A program made the translations under genes and the position numbers. The notes under the pieces were generated by a model. That model was not told where the DNA came from. It did not search any database and saw only the letters and a list, made by a program, of their open reading frames with translations. 64,000 nt of DNA from Delphinus delphis (lineage: Eukaryota > Chordata > Mammalia > Artiodactyla > Delphinidae): the NCBI RefSeq assembly GCF_949987515.2, contig NC_082698.1:6942493-7006492 (forward strand). Reading direction: 5' to 3'. Of the stretch, positions 10,114 to 21,084 are shown piece by piece. Position 1 is the stretch's first letter, and each line of letters starts with the position of its first letter.

Positions 10114-11514
10114 TACCAGTGGGATTTGAAGGGAGAGGGTCTGGCTGAAAGCAAAAACAAGCCTCTCACAAGGCCATTTCAACAGCCTTCTTATGCTCAC
10201 GTAGAAAAAGGAGAGAATTGAAAAGAAGTAGGTCCCTTAGTGTTCTCAGTGTGTGGAAAACAAAGCACAGCTTCCTCTTCACTTTTCTATTTTGTAAACA
10301 GTTCGATACAGTAACATTGCCTCCTGTTTTCATTTGACTGACTCACAGTATGAGGTCAAGTTGAAGAGCTAAAAGGAAGTCTTTGCGAGGGATGGCACTG
10401 AAAAAAGTTCAAGGCTCTCCCAGGAGGCGGGGTGGGGAACTGCGGGGGAGTGGGGCAGGAAGGGGTTGCTGGCCATGACCTTGGGACACCAGACCTCGAG
10501 GCCCTGCACAGGCAGAGCGGGGAGCCATCTGTGGTCAGGCTTTTCTCTGGCAAAGGAAGGGGATGGTTTGCCCTCAGTGGTTGCTAAAGCAGACCCACCC
10601 CACCTGAGGAGGCGTTTAGAAGGCTTTCTCCAGGCGGGCTGCCTACCTGCCCGAGAAGCTGGGCATCTGAACACAGTGTCTGATTTTGAAGCAAGACTGA
10701 CAAGGAATCAAGGGCCAGAAGCCGAGGAACCTCCCTCCTGCCAAAGTCTTTTCTGTGGCAGCGCCACAGCTCTGTGATACCTGCGTCCAGATGGACACAT
10801 AGACCTTGGCCGCAGCCACTCGGGACCTCTTTTGTCCATGCCGGGCCTGGGCTTGGCTGGACTGCACAGGGGGCGGGAGGGGACGGCCATCTGGTGTAGG
10901 AGGTGCCGGCTGACAGGTGGCTTAGCGGCGGGAGAACTTTCCAGGCTGAAACGAATCTTAGGACGGCTGTGAAGCTCACAGAAACTCACAGCTCAAGGTG
11001 GATGGTGGAGGGGGAAAGGTCAGCAAACAAGAGCAGGGTCACTGCTGCTTCCCTGGCGTGGCCCTGAGTGAAATCCCTGGACCACAAACCTGCCGGCACT
11101 CCAAGGGGAGATGAGAGGAGAAGCGGTTCTGTGGGTCGCTACACATGGACCGCTGCCCACAAGCTCTTATGTCCCAAGCTGTGCTCAGGGTGGCCTTTGA
11201 TGCCCATTCCAGTAGCTTCTTTTGGAAGGTGACTGGCTTGGCCTGATCCAAAATGAGTCGGGGTTGAGTATGCCATGAAGAGGGGGCGGTGGCACAAGGG
11301 TTTCTATCCCTGGTGCTTGGGGACCTGACTCCAGCAGCCTGGCATCACCCAGAGTTGGATGCTTTGCCAAAGGACTCCGGTTGGCCACACCTGACGTGGA
11401 AAACACATGGGGCATGAGCAGCCCCAGCTACTCTCACACTCACTCTTGACCTTGGCAAAGCCATTGAGCTCGCATTTATTCACCTGTCAAGTGAAGGAGA
11501 CGAAGCTGGTAAAT
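10114..11514. other. Unique GC-rich stretch, no gene supported
   Basis: GC-rich between about 10400 and 11450, with open frames up to 131 codons (10584-10979, minus) in several overlapping phases. The overlapping frames on both strands and absence of any domain point to chance in GC-rich DNA. It could hide an untranslated exon, which cannot be decided by eye. Confidence 0.4.
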
Positions 11515-11740
11515 TGGCTCTAGATTTCTCAGGAGGAATGAGGACTTTGGAGCCAGATAATTCTGAGTTTGAGTCCTGGTTCTGCAGCTTCCACATGACG
11601 TGATCTTGGGGAAATTACCTTCCTCACCTGCCTTCCATCTCTCATTGGTAAAGTGGTATAACAATGCCTCATCTAATCTGAGGATTGAGTGAAATAGAGC
11701 TCTCAGAAGAGTGGGTGACACATAGTCAGTCTCTTTTTCC
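11515..11740 (+). mobile_element. MIR SINE
   Basis: Sense MIR: 'aggactttggagccagataa', 'gagtttgagtcctggttctg', 'tgacgtgatcttggggaaat', 'taccttcctcacctgccttc', 'ttggtaaagtggtataaca', and 'aggattgagtgaaatagagc'. All main blocks are present in order. Confidence 0.9.
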
Positions 11741-12404
11741 AGTTGTCCTCTTTCCTAAGTTCCCTTCAGTTTAAAAATTCTGTGATTCCATGTGTACTGG
11801 AAAACCCCATCTTAATCTGCATCATCTTTGTGATCCTGTTCTGTTAGGGCTGACTTCATTTGCACAGGTAGGGGTTTCCATAAGGAGAAGATGCAGCTGC
11901 CATGCTATCACCTGGACTGGAGATGCTTGGGGAAATCACCTGTCCTTCCACAGCCGCGGGTGAACCCCATCAGCGATTTCCCTACTGGCTGCTAAGCCAC
12001 TAAGGGCATCTCCACAGGCCAGGCGTCCTTCTTGGCCCTGGGCTGTTTCTTCAGGGGAGTCTAGTTCTCAGAAGCTCACACCCATCTGATATGGAAGGGG
12101 TGTGGTCTTCCCATCAGTGGCCCTGGACCGCGGGAGCGCATCAGGACCACCCCAGAAGCTCTGCCAGAGGGTGGACGACCATGCCATCCGGCACTACCAG
12201 AGATTTGCAGAGGGGTCTGGGGGTCTGCTTTTCCGAAAGCTAAGGTTTCATGGAAAAAAGAAACTGAAAACTAGGGGGGTGGCAAACTGCATCAAAGGAA
12301 GTTTTTAGAAAACAATGGAGAATTCTTTAAGAAAAAGGAGGAACTTGTCTAAGACCTTATTCTGAGGTTGATTATCTTTGCAAAAAGGCCAGATGAATAA
12401 TTCA
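11741..12404. other. Unique non-coding stretch
   Basis: No repeat or exon recognised. A 68-codon open frame at 12102-12308 (+) has no known motif. Confidence 0.45.
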
Positions 12405-12640
12405 TTCTTTGATTAATTCAACATCAATTTATTGACCACCTAGTAGAGTATATGTCAGACCATGTACTGGGGGCCCAAAATCCTGAAGCAAAATCACTCT
12501 TTGGAGACGGAAACTTCCAGACTCATGACTCTCCAGATGAAGAAAATGAGACCCAGGAAGGGACATGACTTGGCCAACGTTACACAGCCAGTGGCTTGAG
12601 AGAGCTAGAGGCCAGATGTCCACCATCCCGACCCCTGTCC
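12405..12640 (-). mobile_element. MIR-family SINE, diverged
   Basis: Reads 'aacatcaatttattgaccac', 'gtcagaccatgtactggggg', then 'ccagatgaagaaaatgagac', 'ccaggaagggacatgacttg' and 'aacgttacacagccagtggc'. These match the antisense order of MIR (or a MIR-L2 tail). The middle is diverged. Confidence 0.65.
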
Positions 12641-13169
12641 AGTGGGGACCACAGACAAGTTTTGTTTCATCTATCACCATTCTGTTGCCAATTTCAAGGA
12701 AAAATCCAGATGTCCATCTTTTATTAAGATCTGGCCATGTAGAACACTGAGCCTGTGTTTTCCACAGGCAGGATCTGCTGAGTCCTGCCTTCCTTCAGAG
12801 GGAACGAGGGCCTCCCTTGGCCACGGGCCTGCCCTCCACTTGACCTTTATTTGCATCTCCTGCTTGGCCCCTGAGACAGACAGTTTGCATCCCCGCCTGG
12901 GGGAGAAGAGGCTGGAAGAAAGAGAAGCAACACTGACACGGCCCCCCAGACCCAAGGACGGGAAGGGGCAGCCAGCCAGGTGCCCAGTCAGCCCTTGGGG
13001 GCCAAGCCTCCGTTAGACATTCCAACAAGAAAAGCATGGTTATGTCAACATAAAAATGGAGAAGTATGATTGACATATTTACACTTACATTACGGACAAG
13101 ATGTGTGATCCCCGGCTTATAGGAACCTACTCTGCTACCTCAGCCGTCCACAGAGGGCTGCCTTGCTTT
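12641..13169. other. Unique non-coding stretch
   Basis: GC-rich 12740-13010 with overlapping random open frames on both strands. No repeat or exon recognised. Confidence 0.45.
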
Positions 13170-13310
13170 GTGCTCAGCTCCTGGGAGGCAGGAGCCACGT
13201 CTTGTTCATTTGTCTCCCCTGCCCTCTCCCCACCCTTCCCCAAGCACCTTGGACAGTGCCGACCGCAAAGTAGATGCTCAGAAATGTTTGCTGAAGTGGA
13301 GAAAATGACA
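13170..13310 (+). mobile_element. L2 3' end
   Basis: Has the L2 tail order: 'cagctcctgggaggcaggag', 'cacgtcttgttcatttgtct', 'accttggacagtgccgaccg', 'aaagtagatgctcagaaatg', 'tttgctgaa'. Confidence 0.7.
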
Positions 13311-14179
13311 GTTTAGAATGGCAGGGAAATATGTAAGAATGATGTGTCAAAGATAGTTCGATACAAAATATTTCAGGGCCAGAGATTCCTATGGAAATTA
13401 CCTTATTTGGAAGTTGTGATTTGTACCTTACTTGATTCCATTACTGTGTGTCCCTGAGCACCTGCTCTGTGCCAGGTACCACAGTGTTTTAATTCTCTAG
13501 TGCTGGGTTAAAACCACCCAGACCGAATGGCTGAAAACTAGAGTCCAGGACTAAGTGAGGCCCCTAGGGCACTGGGTTTAAGGAGATACTTGTTCTCAAG
13601 GTCCAGCAGGTGCAGGGTGGGCACCTCCTTCCTCCTTATACCTGTGCCCTGGGTGCCTTCTTGCCTTACCCCAGTCACCGCCCTGTCTAAAACAACCACC
13701 ATTTTATCTCCCGTGGTGCTGTGGGGTAACAGGCTCAGCGGGAAGTTTCTTCCCCTGCTCTCACCTGCGAGCACGTGAAGTTGCAGCCGATTGGCAGCTG
13801 GGGCTGGAGTCATCTGGAGGGGTTCTACTGAGAAGCTGGGTCAGCTGGGCCACTCTCCCTCCCCACATGGTATTGCCATGTGGTCTCTCCAGAAAGGTAG
13901 TCTCACCTGGCAGTTCAGGCACCCCAAGAGTAAGTGTTCCAAGAGGGAGGGGTGCAGAGTCGCTATTCCCCTGGGAGGCCGAGCCTGGCACTGGTGCAGC
14001 TTCCCTTCTGCAGCATCCTTGTCGTCAATTCAGGACCAGCGGGATCGGAGGAATGGGATATATGCACCACCTCTCAATGTGATAAAGAATTTGTGGCCAT
14101 TTTAACCCACCATGATGAATTAGAGAATAAGCTGTTCCCTAATTCCGGGAGGGATTATGGAAATAGGAACGTTGGGTGA
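13311..14179. other. Unique non-coding stretch
   Basis: Only a short MIR/L2-like scrap near 13455-13490 ('agcacctgctctgtgccagg'). Open frames of 62-104 codons overlap in all phases and are not supported as genes. Confidence 0.4.
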
Positions 14180-14620
14180 CGTGGGCTGGAATCCAGGCTT
14201 CATCACTTTCTCCATGTTTCATTGTTGTCATTTATAAAGTGGAGACACTATTACCTGTCCAACAAGTTAGATGCCTGCTATGTGCCAAGCACTATGGCTG
14301 ATACCGGAAATATGGGTGGTGAACAATATAGGTGATGCTGCTTCTAGTGAAATGATGTTCTAATCAGAGAGATAGATTATTTTTAAATGAAACCTATCAA
14401 TAAATGGATTACAAATTGGAGTAAGTTCTATGAAAGAAAAGCAGAGGGTGTTGAAATAAAGAACAGATTAGGGAGGAGGTTGGGGGGATTGTCCAGGACA
14501 ACTGCACTCAGCTGAGACCTGAATGCTCAGAAGGGCTAAGGACCGAAGGCAGCTGAGCCCCAGGGGAGATGGGGCAGGGGAGGAGGTGGGAAGTAACAAT
14601 ATTTCAAAGTTGGAGAAGAC
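14180..14620 (+). repeat. Ancient interspersed repeat (MIR-like start, then unassigned)
   Basis: After a possible MIR scrap the segment reads 'gctatgtgccaagcactatg', 'aagttctatgaaagaaaagc', 'caactgcactcagctgagac' and 'ctgaatgctcagaagggcta'. This is the start of a common ancient repeat whose later part is found at 18685-19260. Its family is not certain. Confidence 0.5.
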
Positions 14621-15099
14621 TCTGGGGAGAGAAGATATTTGTTCATTGGCTTACCACTAACCCTGATAAGTTAAGTAAAACAAAACACTGAACAGTCAAT
14701 TTGCAGAAACATCATGAGCACAGAATGTCAAGCAGCAACAGCTCTGGGACTGAAAAGTATTTGGTATTGACTATTTTTATTGAAAGCTTGAATGATGGAG
14801 CAAAAATAATCCCCCTAATGTTCATAAGAGTAATTAAGCCTAAGCCTTGCTCTCCTCAAAGCCCTGATCTCTTGGGAATGTTCATTCCCTACGTGCCATC
14901 ACCACAGGGGCAGGGATGGTGGGGGTAAAACTTCAAAACCATCATTCCTTTACCATCATGTAACCCCCGTGCTTGCTGGGCTCTTACCATCCAGCTGTAC
15001 CTGCCTCAGCCACGTCTCCTCACTGTCATCTCCTCATCTCCCACTTACTTCCCCTCATTAATCCCGCGCTGACAACTGGGTCCAGTGAGCCAGTCTTTC

Positions 15100-16181
15100 C
15101 CCCCACCCCAGACCTTTCCAACATGTGGATGACTTCATCATCTCCATGCACGCCCCATCCATCTCAGGCCTTATGACTCTGCAGCTACCTTAGCTCCACA
15201 GACCTCCATCCACCTTTGCCATCCACTCTGATGGCTACGTTCTGGACCTGTTCATCACACTGAACTGCTCCAGTGTGGAAATACTAAATGTCAGGGCACC
15301 ACTCTCTGACCGCTATCGCCTTAATTCCTCCTGGCCTTCTCACTCCTTCATCCCACCTCATAGTTTCTTCCACATTTTGAGAATTTGGGGGGCAACTGAG
15401 CTTTTATTGTGAGTCTCTTTCTGGTTTCCCTTTTACCCTAACAATTCTAGGCATCATGTGCTTCTAAGCACCACCCTGATAATACCCTCATCCTTATGCT
15501 TACCCCACACCTCCTGACAAACCCCTTCTAAATAAACCCTTTCATACTCCCAGTCCTACTCTCCAATTCTCTCTTAAACCCACTGTAGTCAGATGTTCAC
15601 CACCAGCAGTCCATCAAAAAGGCTCTTATCAGGACCACCAATGACCTCCATGCTGCTAAACCAGTTCTCAGTTTCCATTTACTTGGCCTATTAGAAGCAT
15701 TTCCTCCTCTGTGATACATTTTCCTTGTATGGCTTTCAGGATACCACTCTCTCTTAGTTTCCCTCCCGTACTGATTGCTGCTTCTTAGTCTTTTGCTGGT
15801 TCTTCTCCCCACTTAATGTTGGAGTGCCCAGAGCTCAGTCCTTGGTCTTCTCTGTATCCACACTCACTCTCTCAATTATCTCACCCAGTCCCATGACTTT
15901 AAATAAAATTTATATGCTGACAATCTCAGAAATATGCACGTTTCTAGTCGAGCAGTAGCTCCTCAACTCAGAGCTTACCTGTCCAATGGCCTACTCAGCA
16001 GACATCTCAAACTCAGCATGTCCAAAACTGAACTTCTGATCTTCCCTCCCAAATCTGCATCATCCCCAGTCTTACCCAACTCAATTGGTACTGACTCTAT
16101 CTTTACATATTTCTAGTTAAAATTCCTTGGAGGAAAACCAAATTTCTCTCAAGCCCCAAATTCTAACTTCAAAATGTATCC
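15100..16181 (+). mobile_element. L2 ORF-region fragment, 5' portion of a split L2
   Basis: A decayed L2 reverse-transcriptase region: 'cttatcaggaccaccaatga', 'cctccatgctgctaaaccag', 'ggcttatt'-type blocks, 'gttggagtgcccagagctca', 'gactttaaataaaatttata', 'tgctgacaatctcagaaata', 'ctcaaactcagcatgtccaa'. It continues at about 17280 after an inserted block ('ccagaatctgatcgcatctt'). No open frame survives. Confidence 0.8.
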
Positions 16182-16880
16182 AATTACGGTTATTACTGAG
16201 AAGTTTCAATCAAATAGACTTGTTCAGATAATAAAATATAAAAATATAATTACCCAAAGGCACTGGAGAGCAACCCAGAGCAGACAGATTCTGGAGGGGA
16301 GTGAACATCTGGAAGAAGTGAGGGACCCTGGATGAGTTTCCCACTTTTGATGGGTGTTATCCTAGCAAAGGCTCAAATGTACAGCCCATGGAGCAGTTAA
16401 AAAGCCAGTAGAAAGCCTCTAGTCTTTCTCATTTGAAGAACAAGGAGAGAGAGTTCAAACAACCATATCTGATAGAAAATGAGGGAGAAAATGTTGGAAA
16501 GGGGAGAACAATAAAGATGAAGCCCCAAATTCTGGGTGTAAACTTAATCCAAATCTCTGGCTGATGCCAAATCACATATGAAAAGGCAGATTCTAGAGGC
16601 CCAGCTGATGCGAAAAGAACTGAACTCATATTTAAGCAGCTACACACCTCAGGGCAGACAGTTCACACTGGGAATCCAACCAGGTTAAGTGCCTGCTTTT
16701 AAAAATGAGCACTCTTCAAAGTAATATAATGGAACCCAGGTTATCTACAACATAACATTCACGATATGCACGATCCAAAATTACTCAACATACAAAGAAA
16801 CAGGAAAATGTGACCCATTTTTCAAGAGAAAAGACAATTTTTTAAAGAGTACTTTTTTTCTGTATTTAAAAAAATATTTT
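16182..16880 (+). mobile_element. L1M/HAL1 5'-region fragment inserted in L2
   Basis: The block between the two L2 halves contains 'caaaattactcaacatacaa', 'agaaacaggaaaatgtgacc' and 'tcaagagaaaagacaatttt', typical of the 5' part of HAL1/L1M elements. The exact edges are uncertain. The CHR-1 SINE at 16881 lies at its right end. Confidence 0.55.
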
Positions 16881-17240
16881 GGGACTTCCTTGGTGGCACA
16901 GTGGTTAAGAATCTGCCTGCCAATGCAGGGGACATGGGTTCGAGCCCTGGTCTGGGAAGATCCCCCATGCTCTGGAGCAACTAAGCCCATGCGCCACAAC
17001 TACTGAGACTGTGCTCTAGAGCCCATGAGCCACAACTGCTGAGCCTGCGCATCACAACTACTGAAGCCTGTGTGCCTAGAGCCTGTGCTCCGCAACAAGA
17101 GAAGCCACTGCAATAAGTAGCCCATGCACCGCAATGAACAGTAGCCCCCACTCACTGCAACTAGAGAAAGCCTGCGCACAGCAATGAAGACCCAACACAG
17201 CCAAAAATAAATAAATAAATGAATTAATTTTTTTAAAAAA
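16881..17240 (+). mobile_element. CHR-1 SINE
   Basis: Starts 'gggacttccttggtggcaca' and keeps the full CHR-1 body ('atgcgccacaactactgaga', 'ctgtgctccgcaacaagaga', 'gcacagcaatgaagacccaa', 'cagccaaaaataaataaata'). The flanks share a TTTAAAAAA string, too simple to be a safe target duplication. More diverged than the CHR-2 copies. Confidence 0.9.
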
Positions 17241-17279
17241 GTTTGTAATAACATATAGGAAAATATTAGAAATATACAT

Positions 17280-17531
17280 TTCCAGAATCTGATCGCATCT
17301 TACCATCTCCATTGTCATTGCCCTGTTAAAATGGCAGGTGGGGAACACTGCACTAACTTCCAAATGGATCTTCTGCTGTTTTCATCTTTGCCCTCCCAGA
17401 GCCTACTCCCAACACAGCACCAGAGAAACCCTCTCAAAATATAAGTCAGATTGTAACAGTCATCTGCTCCAAACCCTCCAATGGCCACCATCTTACTCAG
17501 AGTAAAAGCTGAAGCCCTGACAATGGCAACT
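17280..17531 (+). mobile_element. L2, second part
   Basis: Resumes the L2 reading from before the inserted block: 'ccagaatctgatcgcatctt', 'caacacagcaccagagaaac', 'aaatataagtcagattgtaa', 'ccaaaccctccaatggccac', 'cagagtaaaagctgaagccc'. It is split from the third part by the MLT1 LTR at 17537. Confidence 0.8.
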
Positions 17532-17536
17532 ACAAC
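17532..17536. repeat. LTR target-site duplication, left copy
   Basis: ACAAC directly before the TG of the MLT1 LTR. The same five bases follow its terminal CA at 17901-17905. Five bases is the expected size for ERVL/MaLR integration. Confidence 0.8.
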
Positions 17537-17900
17537 TGTCTTAGTTCATTCCGGCTGCTGTAATAGAATATCATACACTTGGTGGCTTATAAACAACAGA
17601 AATTTATTTCTCTCATTTCTGGAGGCCTGGAAGTCCAAGATCAAGGTGCTAGTAGATTCTGTGATGGCCCACTTCCTGGTTCCTAGATGGTCATCTTCTC
17701 ACTCTGTCCTCACATGGTGAAAGGGGTGCAGCAGCTCTCTAGGGTCTCTCTTATAAGGGCGCTGATCCCGTTCATGAGGGCTCCACCCTCATGACCTAAT
17801 CACCTCCTAAAGGGTCCACTTTCTAATAACATCACATGAGGGTTCAGGATCTCAACATATGAATTTGGGGGGGGGGGACACACACATTCAGTCTATAGCA
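17537..17900 (+). mobile_element. MLT1-type MaLR solo LTR
   Basis: Complete 364-base LTR from TGTCTTAGTTC to TATAGCA, with 'ggtggcttataaacaacaga', 'ctggaggcctggaagtccaa', 'cttctcactctgtcctcaca', 'tataagggcgctgatcccgt', 'atgagggctccaccctcatg' and a G-run before 'acacacacattcagtctata'. It is flanked by ACAAC duplications and cleanly interrupts an L2 element. Confidence 0.9.
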
Positions 17901-17905
17901 ACAAC

Positions 17906-18415
17906 CTTAAGTATTCTGGCCGCCTGTCCTTCTTTAACCTCTTCTGTTGTATCTCTCCCCTTCACTCACTCTGTGCCAGTCACATCAGCCCCCTTGGTGT
18001 CCCTCAAACACTCCAGGCAGGCTCCCACCTTAGAGCCTAGTATTCCTTCTGCCTGCACACTCTTCTCCCAGATGCCTACTTGGTGAACTCTCTCCTCCTT
18101 CAAGTCTTTGCTCAAATTTCACCTTTTCACTTTCCCTGGCACCCCTACCAAATATTGCAACCTGCTCCCACCTCCACACCCACTACCTCGGACCCCCCCT
18201 CAGCCTGCTCTAATTCTTTTTTCCATATGACTTATCACCTCCTGACATACTATATAATTTTTCTCTTGTTATGTTAATTATTTATTGCTGGTCTTCCCAG
18301 CTACAAGGACAGGAATCTGTCTGTTTTGTTCACTGGTATTTCCCCAGTGCCCATCACAGTACCTGGTTCACAGCAAGCACTCAATAACTAGTGAAATGGA
18401 TGAATACATTAAATA
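17906..18415 (+). mobile_element. L2 3' end, third part
   Basis: Continues L2: 'ttcactcactctgtgccagt', 'cctcaaacactccaggcagg', 'tcctccttcaagtctttgct', 'tatcacctcctgacatacta', 'gtctgttttgttcactggta', 'cacagcaagcactcaataac', 'gaaatggatgaata'. Together with 15100-16181 and 17280-17531 it is one L2 copy about 1.8 kb long once insertions are removed. Confidence 0.9.
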
Positions 18416-18684
18416 GTGCCAGAGAAAACCATATAATTGTGAGGGCTGATACTACCAAAATCATGGTCAGGCTAAGTACATGCACCTGACTCTCTTACCT
18501 TGCAAGGTTCCATTGAAGTGAAAAAGAGGAGGGTTTTTTTTTTTTAAAGATTTTAAAAAGCAGTCTTGAGAAACAAGAAAGGGAGTCTGCAGCCAAGCAG
18601 AGAGTTTAAGGAAACTCTGAAAGATAAACTGCAGGTGAGACTAGGCTGACGGTTACACAAAGCAGGTTGTCAACAGACACGTCT
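18416..18684. other. Unique stretch with a T-run
   Basis: No gene or repeat family recognised; T10 near 18534-18545. Confidence 0.4.
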
Positions 18685-19260
18685 CCAGCACCCTCCAGGA
18701 TCAGGCACTGTCCTAAGTACTGGGCAGTCAGTGAATGTCCAGCTCTCAGGGAGTGGGGGTAAGGCAGGCAGAAAATGACCATGACACAAACAAATATGGT
18801 TGTATAGAGATAAGGGCTGTAAAGAGAATAACATCTGGTAATTTGATGGAATACTTAGGAGGTTGGATCCCAGTAACAAGAGAAAAAGGAGGAGGAAATG
18901 AGATGTGCAAGGTAGACAAGGGCTGCATCCTATCTGAAACCCCATAAGAAGGTTGCATTGTATCCTAGTTGCGATGGAAACCCATTGGATGGATAAAAAC
19001 AGAGAAGTGACATGATTAGATATAGATTTTTAAAAAGAGCTCTCTGGTTTCTGAGTGAAGGATGATTTGCGGGAGCAGAAGGCAAGAGTGAGGCAGGGAG
19101 ATGAGTTAAGAGACAGTTACAGTAGTCCAGGCAAAGGAAGACAGTGGCTAAGACAGTGAAGATGTGAGAAGTACTTTGAATTTTGAATATGTGTGGAGGT
19201 ACCACCAACAGGAATTGCTGTATGTTGGATGCCACGTGTGGGGTAAAGAGAGGAACCAGT
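18685..19260 (+). repeat. Ancient interspersed repeat, family unassigned
   Basis: Contains in order 'ggctgcatcctatctgaaac', 'gaaacccattggatggataa', 'gagaagtgacatgattagat', 'aaaagagctctctggtttct', 'tacagtagtccaggcaaagg' and 'gtggctaagacagtgaagat'. I recognise this as a widespread old mammalian repeat. It appears to be the continuation of the type that begins at 14265. Confidence 0.6.
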
Positions 19261-19500
19261 GATGAATACTGTTTGGGGTCTGACCCACCAATGGATGGTG
19301 ATACAATTTACTGAAATACAAAACACTTGCGTGGGCTCAAACACACATACCAACTGGCCTGACAAAATGTGTCGGTGCTCTCCACAACAGTTCTTTCCAG
19401 TCTGTAATAGATGAGGTTTATAAACTGGCAAGTCTCTCTGCCAGTAAGAACCACTGATGTAAAGCAAGCTATTCTAGAATCTGTAGTTAGCTGGGAAGGA
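19261..19500. other. Unique non-coding stretch
   Basis: No repeat or exon recognised. A 116-codon open frame on the minus strand (19117-19467) overlaps the ancient repeat and has no domain. Confidence 0.4.
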
Positions 19501-20490
19501 AAATCACAGGCCAATATCCTTCATGAGCATAGGTGCAAAAGACCTAAACAAATATGAGTAAATCAATTCAATGATAAATTGCAGCTTCTGGTTCTGCACA
19601 TCAAGAGCTTGGAAGTGGCCACTCCATCCCAACAACAAGTAGAAAGCTGAATAGGATGAAAACACAACAACTCTCCTGGGATCCATAAGAGAGGGGAGAA
19701 CCCAGGGCAAACGTCTGCCCCCAAGATTGGAGACACAGACAGGTAAGTACAGTGGGTCATGACTTACCAGAGCAGAGACTCAGAGCAGGAACCATGGAGG
19801 GAACCAGTGCTGGGGTAGGAAAACCTGAACCATAATTGACAAATTGCCAGAGGCTCCATGTGGACAAGTCTGAAGTTGAAAACTCCAGGGGGACCCAGTC
19901 CCAAAATATTGTCAGATTTACTTCCAGGAGCTCTACCACATTCCCAAAGTAAATATCAGAGGAAAAAAATATCCCCTCAGGATTCCAGCAGAGGAAGGAA
20001 AAAGGAACCCCGTTGACAAATGCCAGAGCACTCTGTCCCTCCCTGTCCTTGGGGAAAACTGGTTAACAAGAGCTTAACCTGCTGGGGTTTCATCAGAGCC
20101 TAACTGAATTGGGGATGGGAAATTACCACTCCACTCCAGCCATCCTGTCCCACCCAAGGGAGGAGGAAAAAACAGAAGCACACAGCACAGAGGCACAGGC
20201 TCACTAGAACCTGAGACCTAATCATAGGACAATGGAACACATCCCCTCCCCCCACCTCACCACCATATTACTAAAGGCCTATTTACAGCAATTCCTTTTA
20301 CCCAGTACATCATGTCCAATTAAAAAGTATAAGGCATACTAAAAGGCAAAAAACACAATTTGAAGAGAGAGAGCAAACATCAGAACAGGACATGGCAGGG
20401 ATGCTGGAATTATCACACTGGGAATTTAAAGCTAGTCTGATTAATATGCTAAGGGTTCTAATGCATAAAGTAGAGGGCGTGTAAGAACAG

Positions 20491-20826
20491 ATGGGCAATG
20501 TAAGCAGAGAGATGGAAATCCTAAGAAAGAACCAAAAAGAAATGCTACAGATTAAAACCACTGTAACAGAAGTGAAGAATGCCTTAGATGAGCTTATTTG
20601 TAGACTGGACACAGCAGAGGAAAGAATCTCTGAGCTAGAAGATATATCAGTAGAGTCCTCAAAACTGAAAAGCAAAGAGAAGACAGTATCAACAACAGCT
20701 GGACAACTACAGAAGGTGTCACATATGTGTAATGGGAACATCAGAAGGAGAAGAAAGGAAGGAACAGAAGAAACGTTTGAAACAATAATGACTGTGAATT
20801 TCCCCCAAATAAATATCAGGCCCTAA
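20491..20826 (+). pseudogene. Remnant of L1 ORF1 (RNA-binding/chaperone protein)
   Basis: A 111-codon open piece shows the ORF1p coiled-coil signature. A run of K/E/L residues such as EMEILRKNQKEMLQIKTTV is followed by LDELICRLDTAEERISELED, which is the end of the coiled coil leading to the RRM. In intact L1, ORF1p forms trimers that coat L1 RNA. This copy is truncated and frameshifted beyond residue 80, and the RRM and C-terminal domain are interrupted by the mariner insertion about 260 bases further on. Not functional. Confidence 0.8.
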
Positions 20827-21082
20827 ACCACAGACCCAAGAAGCTTAGGGAACACCAAGCAGAGTAAATGCCCCAAAACCTACACTTAATCATCTCATCT
20901 TCACACTACAGAAAAGCCAATATAAAGAAAACATCCTGCAAGAAACCAGAGGCGGGGTGGGGGGGAAACCTTACCTGTAGAGACACAAAAATAAGAATTA
21001 CATCCAACTTCTCAGAAACCATGCAAGCAAGAAGAGAGTGGAGTAAAATATTTAAAGTCTTGAGAGAAAAAGACCACCAACC

Positions 21083-21084
21083 TA
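21083..21084. repeat. Mariner TA target, left
   Basis: TA immediately before the left terminal inverted repeat. It is matched by TA at 22349-22350, as expected for the obligate TA duplication of Tc1/mariner elements. Confidence 0.75.

Noticed and set aside
10584..10979. 131-codon open frame on the minus strand in GC-rich DNA
   Set aside because: Three other frames of similar size overlap it on both strands, as expected by chance; no recognisable protein motif.
20310..20741. 143-codon minus-strand open frame
   Set aside because: It is the opposite strand of the L1 ORF1 coiled-coil region, whose composition keeps the antisense open.
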